A DNA stretch of 64,000 bases, from NCBI RefSeq assembly GCF_000143535.2, contig NC_037320.1:1426001-1490000 (forward strand), written 5' to 3'. This DNA is from Botrytis cinerea B05.10 (Eukaryota; Ascomycota; Leotiomycetes; Helotiales; Sclerotiniaceae). Shown here piece by piece: positions 41,934-54,079 of the stretch (the stretch's first letter is position 1; the number at the start of each line of letters is the position of its first letter). Both the position numbers and the translations under genes were made by a program. The notes below the pieces were generated by a model that was given only the letters and a program-made list of their open reading frames with translations, ran no database searches and was not told where the DNA came from.

Positions 41934-44900
41934 TTATCTTGAGAGAGAACGCTGCACGATAACAGCAATTCGTTCAGCGACCTAATTAAAACCCTGTCAG
42001 TTATTTGAGCAAAGTGAGAGGACCAAGGATGTTACCTCTGGTGTCGACTTGATATATGGCAAGTCAAAGAATTTGTATTTATTTTCGTTCTTGGCGAGTT
42101 CGATGACCATGTTAAGTACGCCCCAAGGGATCGGTAGGGAAACGAACGCTCTTTCTAACAAAACCCGGAGAATTTGTTGGCTGATATCGGACTCCTCTTG
42201 ATCATTGACGTCATTTCCAAATAGTTCCAGGAGCGCTTGCACGAAGTAGTTTGTGTGGGCGTTAGGAAAACGAAGTTGGTTGACTATGCTGGTCAAAAGA
42301 TAATGTCGAGCTTCTGGATTGAGTTCGTGAACAAGCATCGAGAGCAAAGCAGCATCAGTAGAACCGCGAGCAAAACTATTGAGCTCTCCCTTTTGGCTTG
42401 CTCTTGTAACAGCGTACATACAGATGTGTAGAACGATAGACTCAATAAGCTGCAAGTCGACATTGACAGGTACAAATCCTGGACCGCTCACTTCGGTTTG
42501 CTTCCGTTGTATAGTATGTGTAATGTGGGCCACCGCATCTTCTGAGGGGCCATTTTGTAATGCTTGTTCGAGAATCTCATACAAACCAGTTGATTGTAAG
42601 GTTCCTTCAATATCAATGCTGTTGACAATTTCTGGTGACATGCGGATCTCTTCAATGCGTTCAATTTTCAATCCTGGCTGTAATGGATCTGGTAGCTGGA
42701 TCTTCGTTGGGTGAGCGTTGAGAATGAGATTCAACAATTGAACACAATGACTTGGAACATTGGCACATAACTTTGACGAGTATGCAACTACGAAGTCAGG
42801 GTAATCATGTTGTAACACAAGAAAGAACTTGAGAACCCCTTGATAAATATCCCTTGCCGCCAATGTCAACTGTAATGGCTTCAGTAGCTCGCCTGTATAG
42901 GATAGTAAACACTCCGCAAGTTTTGCAAATGGTTGCCACCCCATATCATCCGGAAGTCCCATCAATGGTACAAGGAAGAAGCGATGAGAGATTAAGGTCA
43001 TCCAACCGTATACAAAGCCTGGGAAGTAAGCTGGTTGAAGTTTGATGAGCTTTTCAGCGAATGTCAAGATGATTTGGCGGTTCTCCGTTTCGGATAAATC
43101 AGCTGAGAAGGTATTCAAGTGACAGAGCATGGAAGAAAGAAGTCGTGTAAAGACCTTCTGATTGAAACCTTCGCCCCGCATGACATGATGATGATTCAAA
43201 ACCAACGTTATGACTGACAGAACTGATTCCAAGAACGCAGCTTTGTCGCCCTTCACTTCACCTTCACGCTCATAGCCCCTTACTAGAAGAGATATAAGCT
43301 TTGCCAACGCGTCAATAGGGATGTAGGCATCATTAAGGAAGCCATGCATTTGAATTTGTTGTTCAAAACGTTCGACTGATGTATCAATCGAAAGGCGCAA
43401 GAAAAGGCAAAGGTCTTCCTTATCGTTGATAAGCTGTCTGTTGTACATGTGAGATATGAATACCAGCGCCGCTCTCTCCGGAGCAATGGGGTTGCTGAAC
43501 AAGTGAATCCACTCCTCGAAGACATATTCCATTTGATCTTGACGAAAGGCAAGTCGTTCATTTTGGCCGCGGCCGACGCTTTTTGGAAGGGCAGAAGCTG
43601 CAAGCTTCTCCTTGAGCTGCTGGCCAACTTCCAAGTCAGGCTCTTTTGATATCCATTCGAAAGCGACTTCCAAACTTTTCGCGACATCAGTATACAGTGC
43701 TAGTGGTCGATCGCATAAGAAAACCTGCTCCAAGAGAGAAAGGAAGAATTCTAGGGTCCCTTCTTTGCGCTCTGCCAAGGCTGTAGAGGTAGCGAAGTCG
43801 ACGCGTGCCCAATCGATCATTTCAGCCTTGACCAATGCAATGATCAGAGGAACATGGAGAAGTGCTTCTCCGACTTGCTGTCCAATGATCATTGAAACAC
43901 GAACAGCACAACGACCACCAATCCTGATAATGTTTTCAAGTACATGCACTAAGCACTCAATCACCAAAGTGTTTTCACTACCACTAAACACGATTCCACA
44001 GATTTGCTCTGCAATCCAGATGTCATAAGGTTCTTGTCCTTGCTGGCTTCTGATGATTAAACCGTACAAGGCATCTAAGATCTCAATAACAGGATGTGGT
44101 CGAGGAAGATCCATGTAGTGCTGCTCAGGAATATCGGCAGTCGTTTGTTGTAAGTCAGCCAACAACCTTTGCACCTTTTCCGGCAACCCTTGGGGGTTCA
44201 TGGCCAAGTTTGGCATTCTTCCGTTGGACAGGGCAGCCGAAGGCTGGCTGTAAGGAGCTTGCTGATTGTTGACAAGTGGAATTGTAGGAGTTTCAGCGGG
44301 TGCTGGAAGGTTTGGAACCGTGGGAAATTGATCTCGTAGAAGATCATTGGTGATAGATGTTGTTGCATCTGAAGCTGTAGCAACATGGGTTGTACCGGCC
44401 AAGGAGCCTGCTACTGAGCTTCTATCGGCCAGAGGTAGTAGTCTCGGCTGACGAGCAAACTCATCGTAAATCGCCATTTGCTCCTGGTTAAGGCCAGACA
44501 TTGACGGCTGCAACTTATACGGGCTTGGAATGGTCCAGGCCCAGCGACTGAGTTGAGGATCAATGTATGGATCATCTGGTCGTCTGATGTGATGGAGGCG
44601 TCGGGCTTCTAGTTCTGGCTCCAGAATCTCTTCGATTTCAGGAACAGCGCGTTCCTCAGCCTTCTTTTCGACCTGGCTACAAGCTAGATCGAGATTTGAA
44701 TTTACACACATGATTATGGTACCTTCAGGTAATTGATGCTCGACTGATAATGTTCTAATATAATTTGTCATGCTTGCACGCAACGGCTCTTTAGAAGTGA
44801 CCAAAGCGAGACTACCAGCAGTCTTCTTGACCATATTGATAGCTGCAGAGCGCACACGAGCTTCGTTGGGCTCGGTTGCAAAGTCCTTGTGTATCATTTG

Positions 44901-47900
44901 AGCGGTCGAAATAGCAGCAATAGTGACAGAACGTTCCACAACCGGCGAAATAATCTCATGGACTGCTCGAGTAATTGCGGTTTTGAGAATATCATGCAAT
45001 TGGCGTGTGTTCACCATGTCATTGCTAGGGGGGTAAGTAAGAAGTGGTCCGAGATCAGGCATGGTAGAAAGGATTTCTTGCGGAGAAAATCGGCCACTGG
45101 CGATTCCGCCTCCTAAACCATTCACAGAAAGGTTCTCGAATCTATCCAGACCATCAGGTACTGCCATTGGCTCGGTGGCCTCTTCAATGGGTGGGATGCG
45201 GCTCTGGAATTCTGTAGAGGGCTTGATACTCTTATGATCCAGACTCAAACCTTTACAGAGCACTTCGATTTCAAACTTGAGGTTCAGCTTAAGCTCCGCG
45301 TTGTGGTACAATTCGATCAAAAGGTGAATGATATCCATAAGCCAGGGGTTTGGTGGTTTGAAGACAACCGAGTTTCTGCCTTCGAAGAGAACTTTGCAAA
45401 CGAATGGAATGACAACAATGAGTCGTTGCGTGTCGCAAGCCTCGAGTAACAGTTGCTTGAAAGCAATGTTCCTGTGCTTGACAGGCTTATCATTAGCAAG
45501 TGTCATAGAGCCTAACCAACCACCGAGATTCTTCAAATGCGTGCGGTCGATTGAAGATTGCAAAGTGCTTTCGGCATTAAGCAGCTTGGAAACACTGATA
45601 AAAGTCTCTCTTAATAATTGGTTCCATAAGATCTTGTCTTCAAAAAGTTTGACTAGTTTAAGATATAGGACGTGGTAGTTAGGCTGAACTTTAGCTCGTT
45701 CCTCTACTAAATGACCAGCGAACCACTTTTGATTTGTCTCGTCAAGGGCGCTTTTTAATTCGTGGAATTTCGATTGCACGTTGACCTCGGTGATATTGTT
45801 CAACAAAAATTGCACTTTGCCTTGTGCTTCGGGGTCGGGATCTTTAAAGTCTGCATTTGGAGGGAGCGGATCCACGTTGATAGAGTTGAATGGTGGTGCG
45901 GAAGGTTCAGCAGAGAGCAGTACATCGATATTGCCATTTGTAATTCCACCTCCATTCATTAGGTCATTATGCCCGTTGCGCAACATGTCTTCTTGTTGGT
46001 CGTGTATGACATTTTGTGCTCTTTTCCAAGGTTCCGTACCTTCGAGACCAGGCACTTGTAGCAACTGATGACAGAATCCAGGCCATTCCGATAAACGAGG
46101 TATGAATTGCAATAAAGCCTGTAACCCGAATTTGTACATAGATTCCTCTGGAAGGTGATCTCGGACTGCTTCAAGAATCATACCCAGACCAATCTCAAGG
46201 GGTAGATCAGCAATGAGCTTATTCTGAATGATACCACCGAACAAAACAGCGGTTGTTGCAAGAGCCTCAAGCGGATAGGTAGAATAGAGGGTATATTCAT
46301 CAAAAAGGCCGTGGATCATACAGGCAAACACATCTTGCTGGTAGGGGTCGCGGGCAGATTTGTAACCAGCCAAGGCATCAACAATCTGCCGAACCTTGAG
46401 CTCTTGACTATACATCTGCTTATAATGCTGCTCCATCATGTGCTGTGCGTTTTCGCTTAGCATGTTGGTCACCAAGCCGTTGTTATCAATGATTCGGTCT
46501 AGCTCGTCATCCTGGCCATAATTTATCAAACGAGGGTATGCAGTGATACAAGTCCGCTGTACTGCAATCAACTCTGCAGAAGGTTCTTTTGGTAAAATTT
46601 CCTCCAAGACATTCAGCATGGCGAATACAGTTTTGACAGGTAGCATTATACTGTGAGGTTGCGAAGTTTTTTGACATACAATCTCGTGTTGAGCTTTGAT
46701 ACTCAGGAAAGTCAATAGAGCTGTGCCAAGTTCTTCCTCTCGTGGCGAATTCGTAGCCTTCCAGTCTTTGATGTCCAGATAGCTACGTGAGTGTGCTAGG
46801 GCGGCGAGATCGAGGCCGAAGCCATTAAGCATGGAGGCCAGTTCGTGAAGCCATTCATGCTTTATTGCATGCTCTAATATAAGAGGAAGCTCGAGAGGTG
46901 CCTTAACATGCGCGTCCATCAAGCGTTGTGCTACCCAAGTCTTGTCTTTTCGCCATAAGCTTGCCAAGACGAAATCATAGTGACCATCGACCCTGAATAG
47001 AAAGCGTTCGAAAAGATTGTTGATTGTCTCCACTGCTAATTCAGGCCACGGTCGCGGTACACCAAATGCTGAGACTAGGAATATGTCTAGGTTTGGTACA
47101 ACCACTTCTTGGAACAATCGCTTCGCTTCAACTGTTTCTGAGTATTGGGTCTCTCTGAGGGCGACGATGAAAACCGATGTTAGTGTGATAACGGACACAA
47201 GCGGGTGCCTCACTGCCCATTCAGCACGCTCTCGAACCTCTGGCTTAGCATCGGCATAGTCGTCCAGTGTGAATGATGGCCTAAGCTTTGGAATGGTGGA
47301 GGCATCAAGCTCGTGTGGGTTCAAGGATGCATATGCGCTGATGAAAGAAAGCTGGGTTTCAGTATTTTGCCAGACACCACCGAGCAGTTGTGGAATAATT
47401 GCAGGGTCTTCAAGCGCAATTGGTCGAATAGCTTCGTAAACTGCTAGAAATTGTTGTGGAGATATTCTCAGCTCTGGCGTATCGAAATGCTGTACAACTT
47501 GCAGCCAACTGAACCCTGCGGGAACTTCTTTGCGCAGACTACTAACAAATACTTGCGGAGAGAACGTAGGGGTTCGACTGATGGCAGTATATAGTAAGGC
47601 ATCAGAAACTTGTGCCTCATCGAGAGTGATATCCCCAGCATGTCGGATATAATTTCTGCATGTCTCCTCGTCTGATGTGAACGCTGCCCCGGTTTTTTGT
47701 ATGTATAATACCAGTGCATTCCCTTCTGTAATTATCGACATTAGGAACAGCGCCGCGAGAACTTCTGTGGGTGCGGGAATGTCTTGCTCTGGATGGTCGC
47801 GAAAACGGTAGCTGATTGCTCTAAACAGTAGAACTTGCGCTTGACGATCGAGATTCGGTGGACGACCTTGGATAAATCGATCGACTATCGTGGCGAGGAA

Positions 47901-48697
47901 GGATGGTGTGAGATCTTCTTGACCTTGATTCACCTGAGATAGAGCTTCTACGAAGCCTTGATAATTTGCTGACAGGATAGCGTCCGCTATACAGTTGCGT
48001 TAGCTTTCAATGGAAAGGAAGGGATGGTGGGACGAGAAAGAATTTAACAACCTTTAGTTTTAAGATCTGATCTTGATCCAGTTTTAAATGCAAGTGCTAG
48101 AATTGTCTTCTCGAGCGCGTCTAGCTTAAAATGATCCATAAAGGTTGAAAGGTCGAAATCACGGAAGATGTCTTCATTCCCCGTCTCTATGGACTCCGCA
48201 ATCTTCCCAGCCTGGTCAACATCATGGGCAACCTTGTGTACTTCATTTACCAAAATCTGATAGTTGCCTGAATTAAGAACCGGTCGATTAATGCCAGGAA
48301 ATATCTGCGGTGCGTTGCCAACCACAAGTCGGCTGAAGTATTTTGAGAATACTTCCATGCCGTGCTCATCAACTAGCTATAGCAAGCAAGCTTCGTGTTA
48401 GATGGAACCTCATGGTAATAAGCAAACAGGAGCACATATGTTACATACCTTTCTGAGCTGTTCAGCTTGTTGTTCCCACTTTGTGCGATCTTTATCTTCT
48501 TTAATTGTACCGAGTAACAGGTAAACCTGAGCGACGACGATTTTATTGACTCCGCTGCCACCGATTGGACTGTTTGTAGATGGACTTGCGCCAGCACTGA
48601 ATGTACTATGATGCGAGCCGTGAGGTGAATGACTAACTCCTGTCACAATTGTTTGCGCCGGTGAAGGTGTGAAAGTCCCCCCTCTTGAATTCACCAT
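41934..48697 (-). CDS. NOT1: CCR4-NOT transcription/deadenylation complex scaffold NOT1
   Basis: The scaffold that holds the Caf1/Ccr4 deadenylases, NOT2-NOT5 and CAF40 together for mRNA poly(A) removal. Exons 48449-48697, 48052-48376, 42036-47986 and 41934-41981 give 2190 residues. The N-terminus MVNSRGGTFTPSPAQTIVTG is followed by helical HEAT-like repeats. The MIF4G-like, CAF1-binding part spans about residues 910-1130 (KVQFLLNNITEVNVQSKFHE, then NLGGWLGSMTLANDKPVKHR). The DUF3819/CAF40-binding domain lies at about 1180-1330 (HDILKTAITRAVHEIISPVV, SIAAIST-like, MTNYIRTLSVEHQLPEG). The C-terminal NOT1 superfamily-homology domain ends with NENKYKFFDLPYIKSTPEVA, and the last short exon supplies AERIAVIVQRSLSR. 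Without the last splice the protein would stop early at 41997, so that 54-base intron is needed. Confidence 0.94.
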
Positions 48698-50591
48698 CGA
48701 AGATAGTTGTATTTTGGCGCAGACCCACTCCCGCAGAGCTACCTCTCAATCTTGTTCAAGATGAAAGGTTGATCTATCTGGGAGGAGTGGACATGGATGA
48801 ATCGTATTTTGATAATGCGCAACAATATTAGAAGGTTCAAACTTAAAAGGGAAGGAGGTAAAAGGTTTGTTGTTAAAGATTGAATTTGTGAAGGCGATGT
48901 GTTCTGTGGGGGCAGTTCGTTCGTTCTACTCAAGAACTGAAGTTGGATGTTCGTTTTCATCGCCTAACTGGTAAGGCTGTTACGGGATTGTAGTATAACC
49001 TTGGCATCTAAGAAACGACGGCCAAATGAAAACCCAGGTACGTATACTGAATGGGAATGACTTCGGAAGCACAAGCTACTTATTTCTGTCTTCACTCCGG
49101 ATTTATGTATGGTTGCATCGACGCTTTACCTACCTATGGTTGGTATTGGTAAGGCTATCCGGTATGGATTAAACATGCAGCTCGAGGGCATCTACGGTGT
49201 AAGTCTATGGGACCTTTTCGCACTCCCGAGATTGTATGGACGAATCCAGATAATATCTCCATGACAGTGGTCTCCGGAGAACCAATGGAGTCTCATTCAG
49301 TCCAATTGATGGATGGTTGCAATATGGAGTGATTCTCTCTCTGATTCAACATATCATACCTGGGCATCAATAAGAATCATCCACACCCAGTTATTGCTTG
49401 CTACAGCTCAAGGTTATTTTCTTTGTATTCTTCGTTTGCACTGCAGCTGCAACTCCCACACATCTTGGCATTGAATTCACCTAAAGACTCTATAGACTTT
49501 AATAAAGCACCATTGGCTTCAATTCCGAATGAGAAGGTGGGGTTGTAATGTAACCCTGACATCGAATACCTCTGCTTTCGCCTGCCGCCGCCAACAACGA
49601 CACGGAATACTTATTATTATATCTATCTCTCACTCTATGTAGGTAGGCATAGCTGGTAGACATGTGAGAGAATTTGTGATGGATGATGGATGATGGATGT
49701 ACGTGCTGTCTCCAATACCTACCGACATGTCTATTAATTAGCTGAACGCCGTAATTTATTGCCATGCAAGGCGGTTCAAGGCAAGTCCCAAAAGTGCACT
49801 TAAAACAAGACTGACAAAGGCAGCAAGATGATTGATTCCGTTGTTTCTAGGTACCTCGCCCTCTTTAAATGAATGAATTCCCAGAGTGGAAAAATCCGTG
49901 CTTCCACCATATCCCGCCGCTTGGCATTAGCTTCCGCTGTGCTTATATAATCACTCGTCATCGGCAAAAGTATGGAGCAAGAACAAGCCAGGGTGAACTA
50001 ATAATAATAAGCGCCCAAACTTCTTGCGATCTCACCCTTACCTTGACAATTGAGTCATTTCCTCCCAATCGATATAAAGTAGTATTTCCAAATTCAATAC
50101 AAATACCAAGGTAAATATACGGCGAGATAGGTATTATTTCCTATTATGGACGGTGTTTATCTCATGTTCGGTTGAATTACCATGGGCAATATCAACTGCT
50201 TATATTAAAGTGATCAAATTCCGGTCTGCCGCCTTTTCTCCCAATAGAGGGAGTATCATCCGAATCACCCCCACATCACCATGACAACCATCCTTGAGCT
50301 GACTTGGTTGGTCAAATCAACAAAGAGGTAAAGGGTAATCATACGGTCTGTACTTTCATTAATTAAACTCCGCAATTAAGCCAAATCCACCTTTCTGCAT
50401 ACCGATCATTTCTGTACGGAGTAGATTGTTAGACAACTTTCCAGAGCACAGCTTTACTTTTAACTTCATCGATTCCTTTTTTCACCTCTTTTCAATATCT
50501 CTAATTGACTCGTTGCCCTTCGAAGGGCTGGGTTTGAGAGTTACCTACCAAACAGCGCGCTGAGCAACCAACCTCTTTGATACTAGTCAAG
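48698..50591. promoter_or_regulatory. Divergent 1.9-kb region between NOT1 and the F-BAR/SH3 gene
   Basis: Holds both promoters and probably long 5' UTRs. A GATGGAT tandem repeat lies at about 49675-49700. Open frames here (49499-49765, 49869-50114) have no domain. Confidence 0.5.
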
Positions 50592-53500
50592 ATGCCTGGA
50601 ACAATATCAGATGGACCCTCCGTGACCATGAGTTTCGCAAATAACTTTTGGGGGAAGGATGACGCGGGTGTCGAGCCATTGATACAGCGTATGGTCCACG
50701 CGAAACAAACTTGTGATGAATTGAAATCTTTCTATAATGGTATGTTTACCATGGTTGCGCGTCGGTACGCACGTAGCTAACCCGTCGCATAGCGCGTGCC
50801 GCCCTCGAGGAGGAATATGCTCGCAAGCTACTCCAATTATCACGAAAACCATTGGGGTCTCAGGAGACAGGAACTCTGCGCCATTCATTGGATGTTCTGA
50901 AAGGGGAAGTGGAGGCAATGGGAAAGGCTCATCAAACAATTGCTGGGCAAATGAAAACAGAACTGGAGGAGCCGCTGGCGGCCTTTGCTGGTGCAATGAA
51001 GGAGAGAAGAAAGATTGTTCAACATGGCACAGAAAAACTATTAAAGATCAAGGTACAACAGACGAATCAAGTGAACAAGGTAAAGAATCCTAGCTCTTGA
51101 TGCTGGATACTTATTGACTCGGTGGCAGACTCGAGACAAATATGAACAGGAGTGCCTCAAGATTAAAGGATACCTCGCGCAAGGACACATGGTAATGGGT
51201 CAGGAAGAACGAAAAAATAAAGCGAAGCTTGAGAAAACTCAAGTGAACTTGGCTACATCTAATACCGAGTATGAAAACGCAGTCAAGATACTCGAGGAAA
51301 CGACAGGTCGCTGGAATAGAGACTGGAAACAGGCTGCAGACAAGTTTCAAGATCTCGAAGAAGAAAGACTTGACTTTATGAAGAGTAGTTTGTGGAGTTT
51401 CGCAAATATTGCTTCCACAGTTTGTGTAAGCGACGATGCCTCTTGCGAGAAGGTTCGCCTAGCACTTGAAGATTGCGAGGTAGAGAAAGATATCATGTCT
51501 TTTATAAATGAGAGCGGAACTGGGCAGGAAATCCCGGATCCACCAAAATACATTAATTTCTGTCGCGGTGATGCCGATTCACAATCTGAGGCTTCTGAAG
51601 ACGACGCTTATTCGGTAGCACAATTTCAACGAACTATAAATCCAGCCTATAGAAGTTCTTCACCACAACCATCTACCTACGAATCTCACCATGATCCTCA
51701 ATCGGCTCTTGCTAAGGAGCTGGCCCATGAGGTTGAAACACCGAAGAGTCGAGAGGCAACCATTACCCCTCAGAAGTTTGCACAATCAAATTCAAACCCT
51801 GACAGATCACGACATGCCCAAGTAGAGGATTACGAACCAGAGCCGCCTATACAAGCCCCGCCTGCTCAGTTGGAGTATCAACAGCCAGGTCGGCCCAGAG
51901 CTCAATCTCAGGCTAGTTATTCCCAACCGGGCCGAGCTCGCCCCCAGTCTCAAATCGATTATCAACAACCTGGAAGGCAAAGGCAGCAACCTCCACAAGA
52001 CTATCAGCAAGCAGAAAGACAACGGCAGCAAACACACATCAATCAACAACAACAGGCAGAAAGGCAAAGGAGGTCCGTTGACTATCAACAAATCGACAGA
52101 CAACAACAAAGCGAAAGACAGAAGCAAGCACAAGCACAAGCACAAGCCCAGATCCAGGCCCAGGCCCAGGCCCAGGCTAATTATCGTCAACAAGAACGCC
52201 CAAAGCAAGCTCAGCTCGAGTATAAACCTCAAATTTTGCAACAGCCTCAACCGGACTATCAACGCCCTGATAGCTCCAGGTTACCGAAAATGGACTGGTC
52301 GAAGCCAATACAAATGCCTTACGAACAACAGCAAGGTCAATTGGTTCCAAAACAGGGCCAAATTGCTCAAGTACCTCACAACCCTCATCCTACGGATGGC
52401 ATGACAATGTTGTGTCGAACAGGGCCCTCAGCACCTTCAGATATGAGCTCCGCTGCGAACAGCCCAGTCCGCCCATCCAGTCGGGATTCCCAAAGCGATT
52501 ATTCAAATCCTACATCATTCTCAAGCCAAGAGCCTCCAAGTGGAAAATCGTCACCAGTAAAACAAAGCGCGCCGATTGTTGAGAAGCCGGTCCAGAAGAA
52601 AAAGAGTGGAATCTTCCATAGCCCCTTTCGAAGAAAGAGCACCAAGAACGGAGAAGAAGTTGCTATTGCCAAACCAGCCCCGTCAAATCGCAATACATGG
52701 TCCGGCCGAAATACAAGTGTTCAGAGTACCTCAGCCGGGAGACCAAATTCGAGAATGATACAACCAGCGCCAAAAACTATGATGCTGACTGATCGACCCA
52801 GCAATAGCCCAGAGCCCGTTGATCCACGGGCCAACTTTCAATTGAATATCGGAAACAACGTTTTTGATGTTGCAGCACCTGAGAAGAAGAATAAACTTGC
52901 TCAAAGCACCCCTACAAGCCAAGCAACAGAAGAATCTGACCCCATAGCTCAAGCTCTTGCTGATCTCAAAGTTGTTACTAAAGCATCATCTACTAGGGTA
53001 TCTGCAGATAAATATCACGGAGTGGCTACCCCTGCCCCAGATGCGGCCCCTACATCCAGACCTATCGGATCTCAAATGACGAATGGTGCTTTGATGGCCG
53101 GTATGCGTGGTACACCCCCACCATCTTACGATCCAACTCCTGTTGAAAGGCTTGGCCTTCCATCCCCTGCCTTCACTTCCAAGTCAATGCAGCAAACTCG
53201 CCAAAAGTACGTCGACCAAACAGCGAACATGTTTAGTCCTCCCCAGCCAAGACCAGATTCACAGCAAGCCGGGTATGGCTCACGTCCTGGAACAAGGGGG
53301 TCAGATATGCCTCGATCTACTTCACCAGCGGCCGCTCGAAGTATTTCCCCTCGACCTGGGACGCAAGCCGAAATGAGACAAGCTGCCTCTCCCAAATACG
53401 CTGGAAGTACACACTCTCGTACCGGATCTGCCCCTCAGCAAAACCGGGGCTCTGATACTTATTATCAACGGAATTCACCCAGCATTTCTACCCGTGGCGT

Positions 53501-54079
53501 CTCGCCAGCCCCATATGCACAACAAGAAAGGCCAAGCAGCAGCCACGTCAAAGCTCCCTTTCAGCAACAAGAGAGACCTAGCAGCAGTCATGTCAAGGCC
53601 CCGTTCGCACAACAAGATAGGCCTTCCAGTAGTCATTCAATGGGCATGGTAAACAACAGCATGGCAATACAACTAGCCTCGGGTCATGATGACGGCTACG
53701 GCTCTCAGGGACGAAGTGGCAGTAGAGCTAGTGCCGGGTCGAGAGCCATGAGCCATTACGGGAGTGGAAGTGATCAGCAATTGGCAGCCAGAAGCAGAAG
53801 TAAAAGCGTTGCGGATGTCCGTCAATTTAACAGTCAAGGTCGTCCTATTCTACATTTTGGTAAATTTCTCCTCTTATTGGTCATTTGAGTAATACTAACG
53901 ATCTATCAGCTCGCGCACTCTATATGTATCAAGCAGCTATCCCCGAAGAACTTAGTTTTGCCAAGGGAGATATTCTTGCCGTTATGACGCACCAAGATGA
54001 TGGATGGTGGGAGGCAGAAGTAGCTGGAAAGAATGGTCGACCAGGTTTGGTACCAAGTAATTATCTTCAGAACTGCTGA
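50592..54079 (+). CDS. F-BAR and SH3 domain cytokinesis protein (Cdc15/Imp2/Hof1 family)
   Basis: Such proteins link the plasma membrane to the actomyosin ring at septation. Exons 50592-50739, 50793-51079, 51129-53859 and 53910-54079 give 1111 residues. The F-BAR domain is about residues 10-260 (SFANNFWGKDDAGVEPLIQR, NARAALEEEYARKLLQLSRK, EPLAAFAGAMKERRKIV, then DKYEQECLKIKGYLAQG). The middle is disordered: YQQPGR/ERQ-type Gln-rich repeats (about 390-520) with an alternating Gln-Ala run, a basic KKKSGIFHSPFRRKSTK patch (about 635-650), and three near-copies of ERPSSSHVKAPFAQQ (about 940-983). The SH3 domain is at the end (about 1056-1111), with ARALYMYQA, ELSFAKGDIL, DGWWEAE and GLVPSNY all in place. 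The order F-BAR, long linker, SH3 is the family pattern. Confidence 0.93.
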
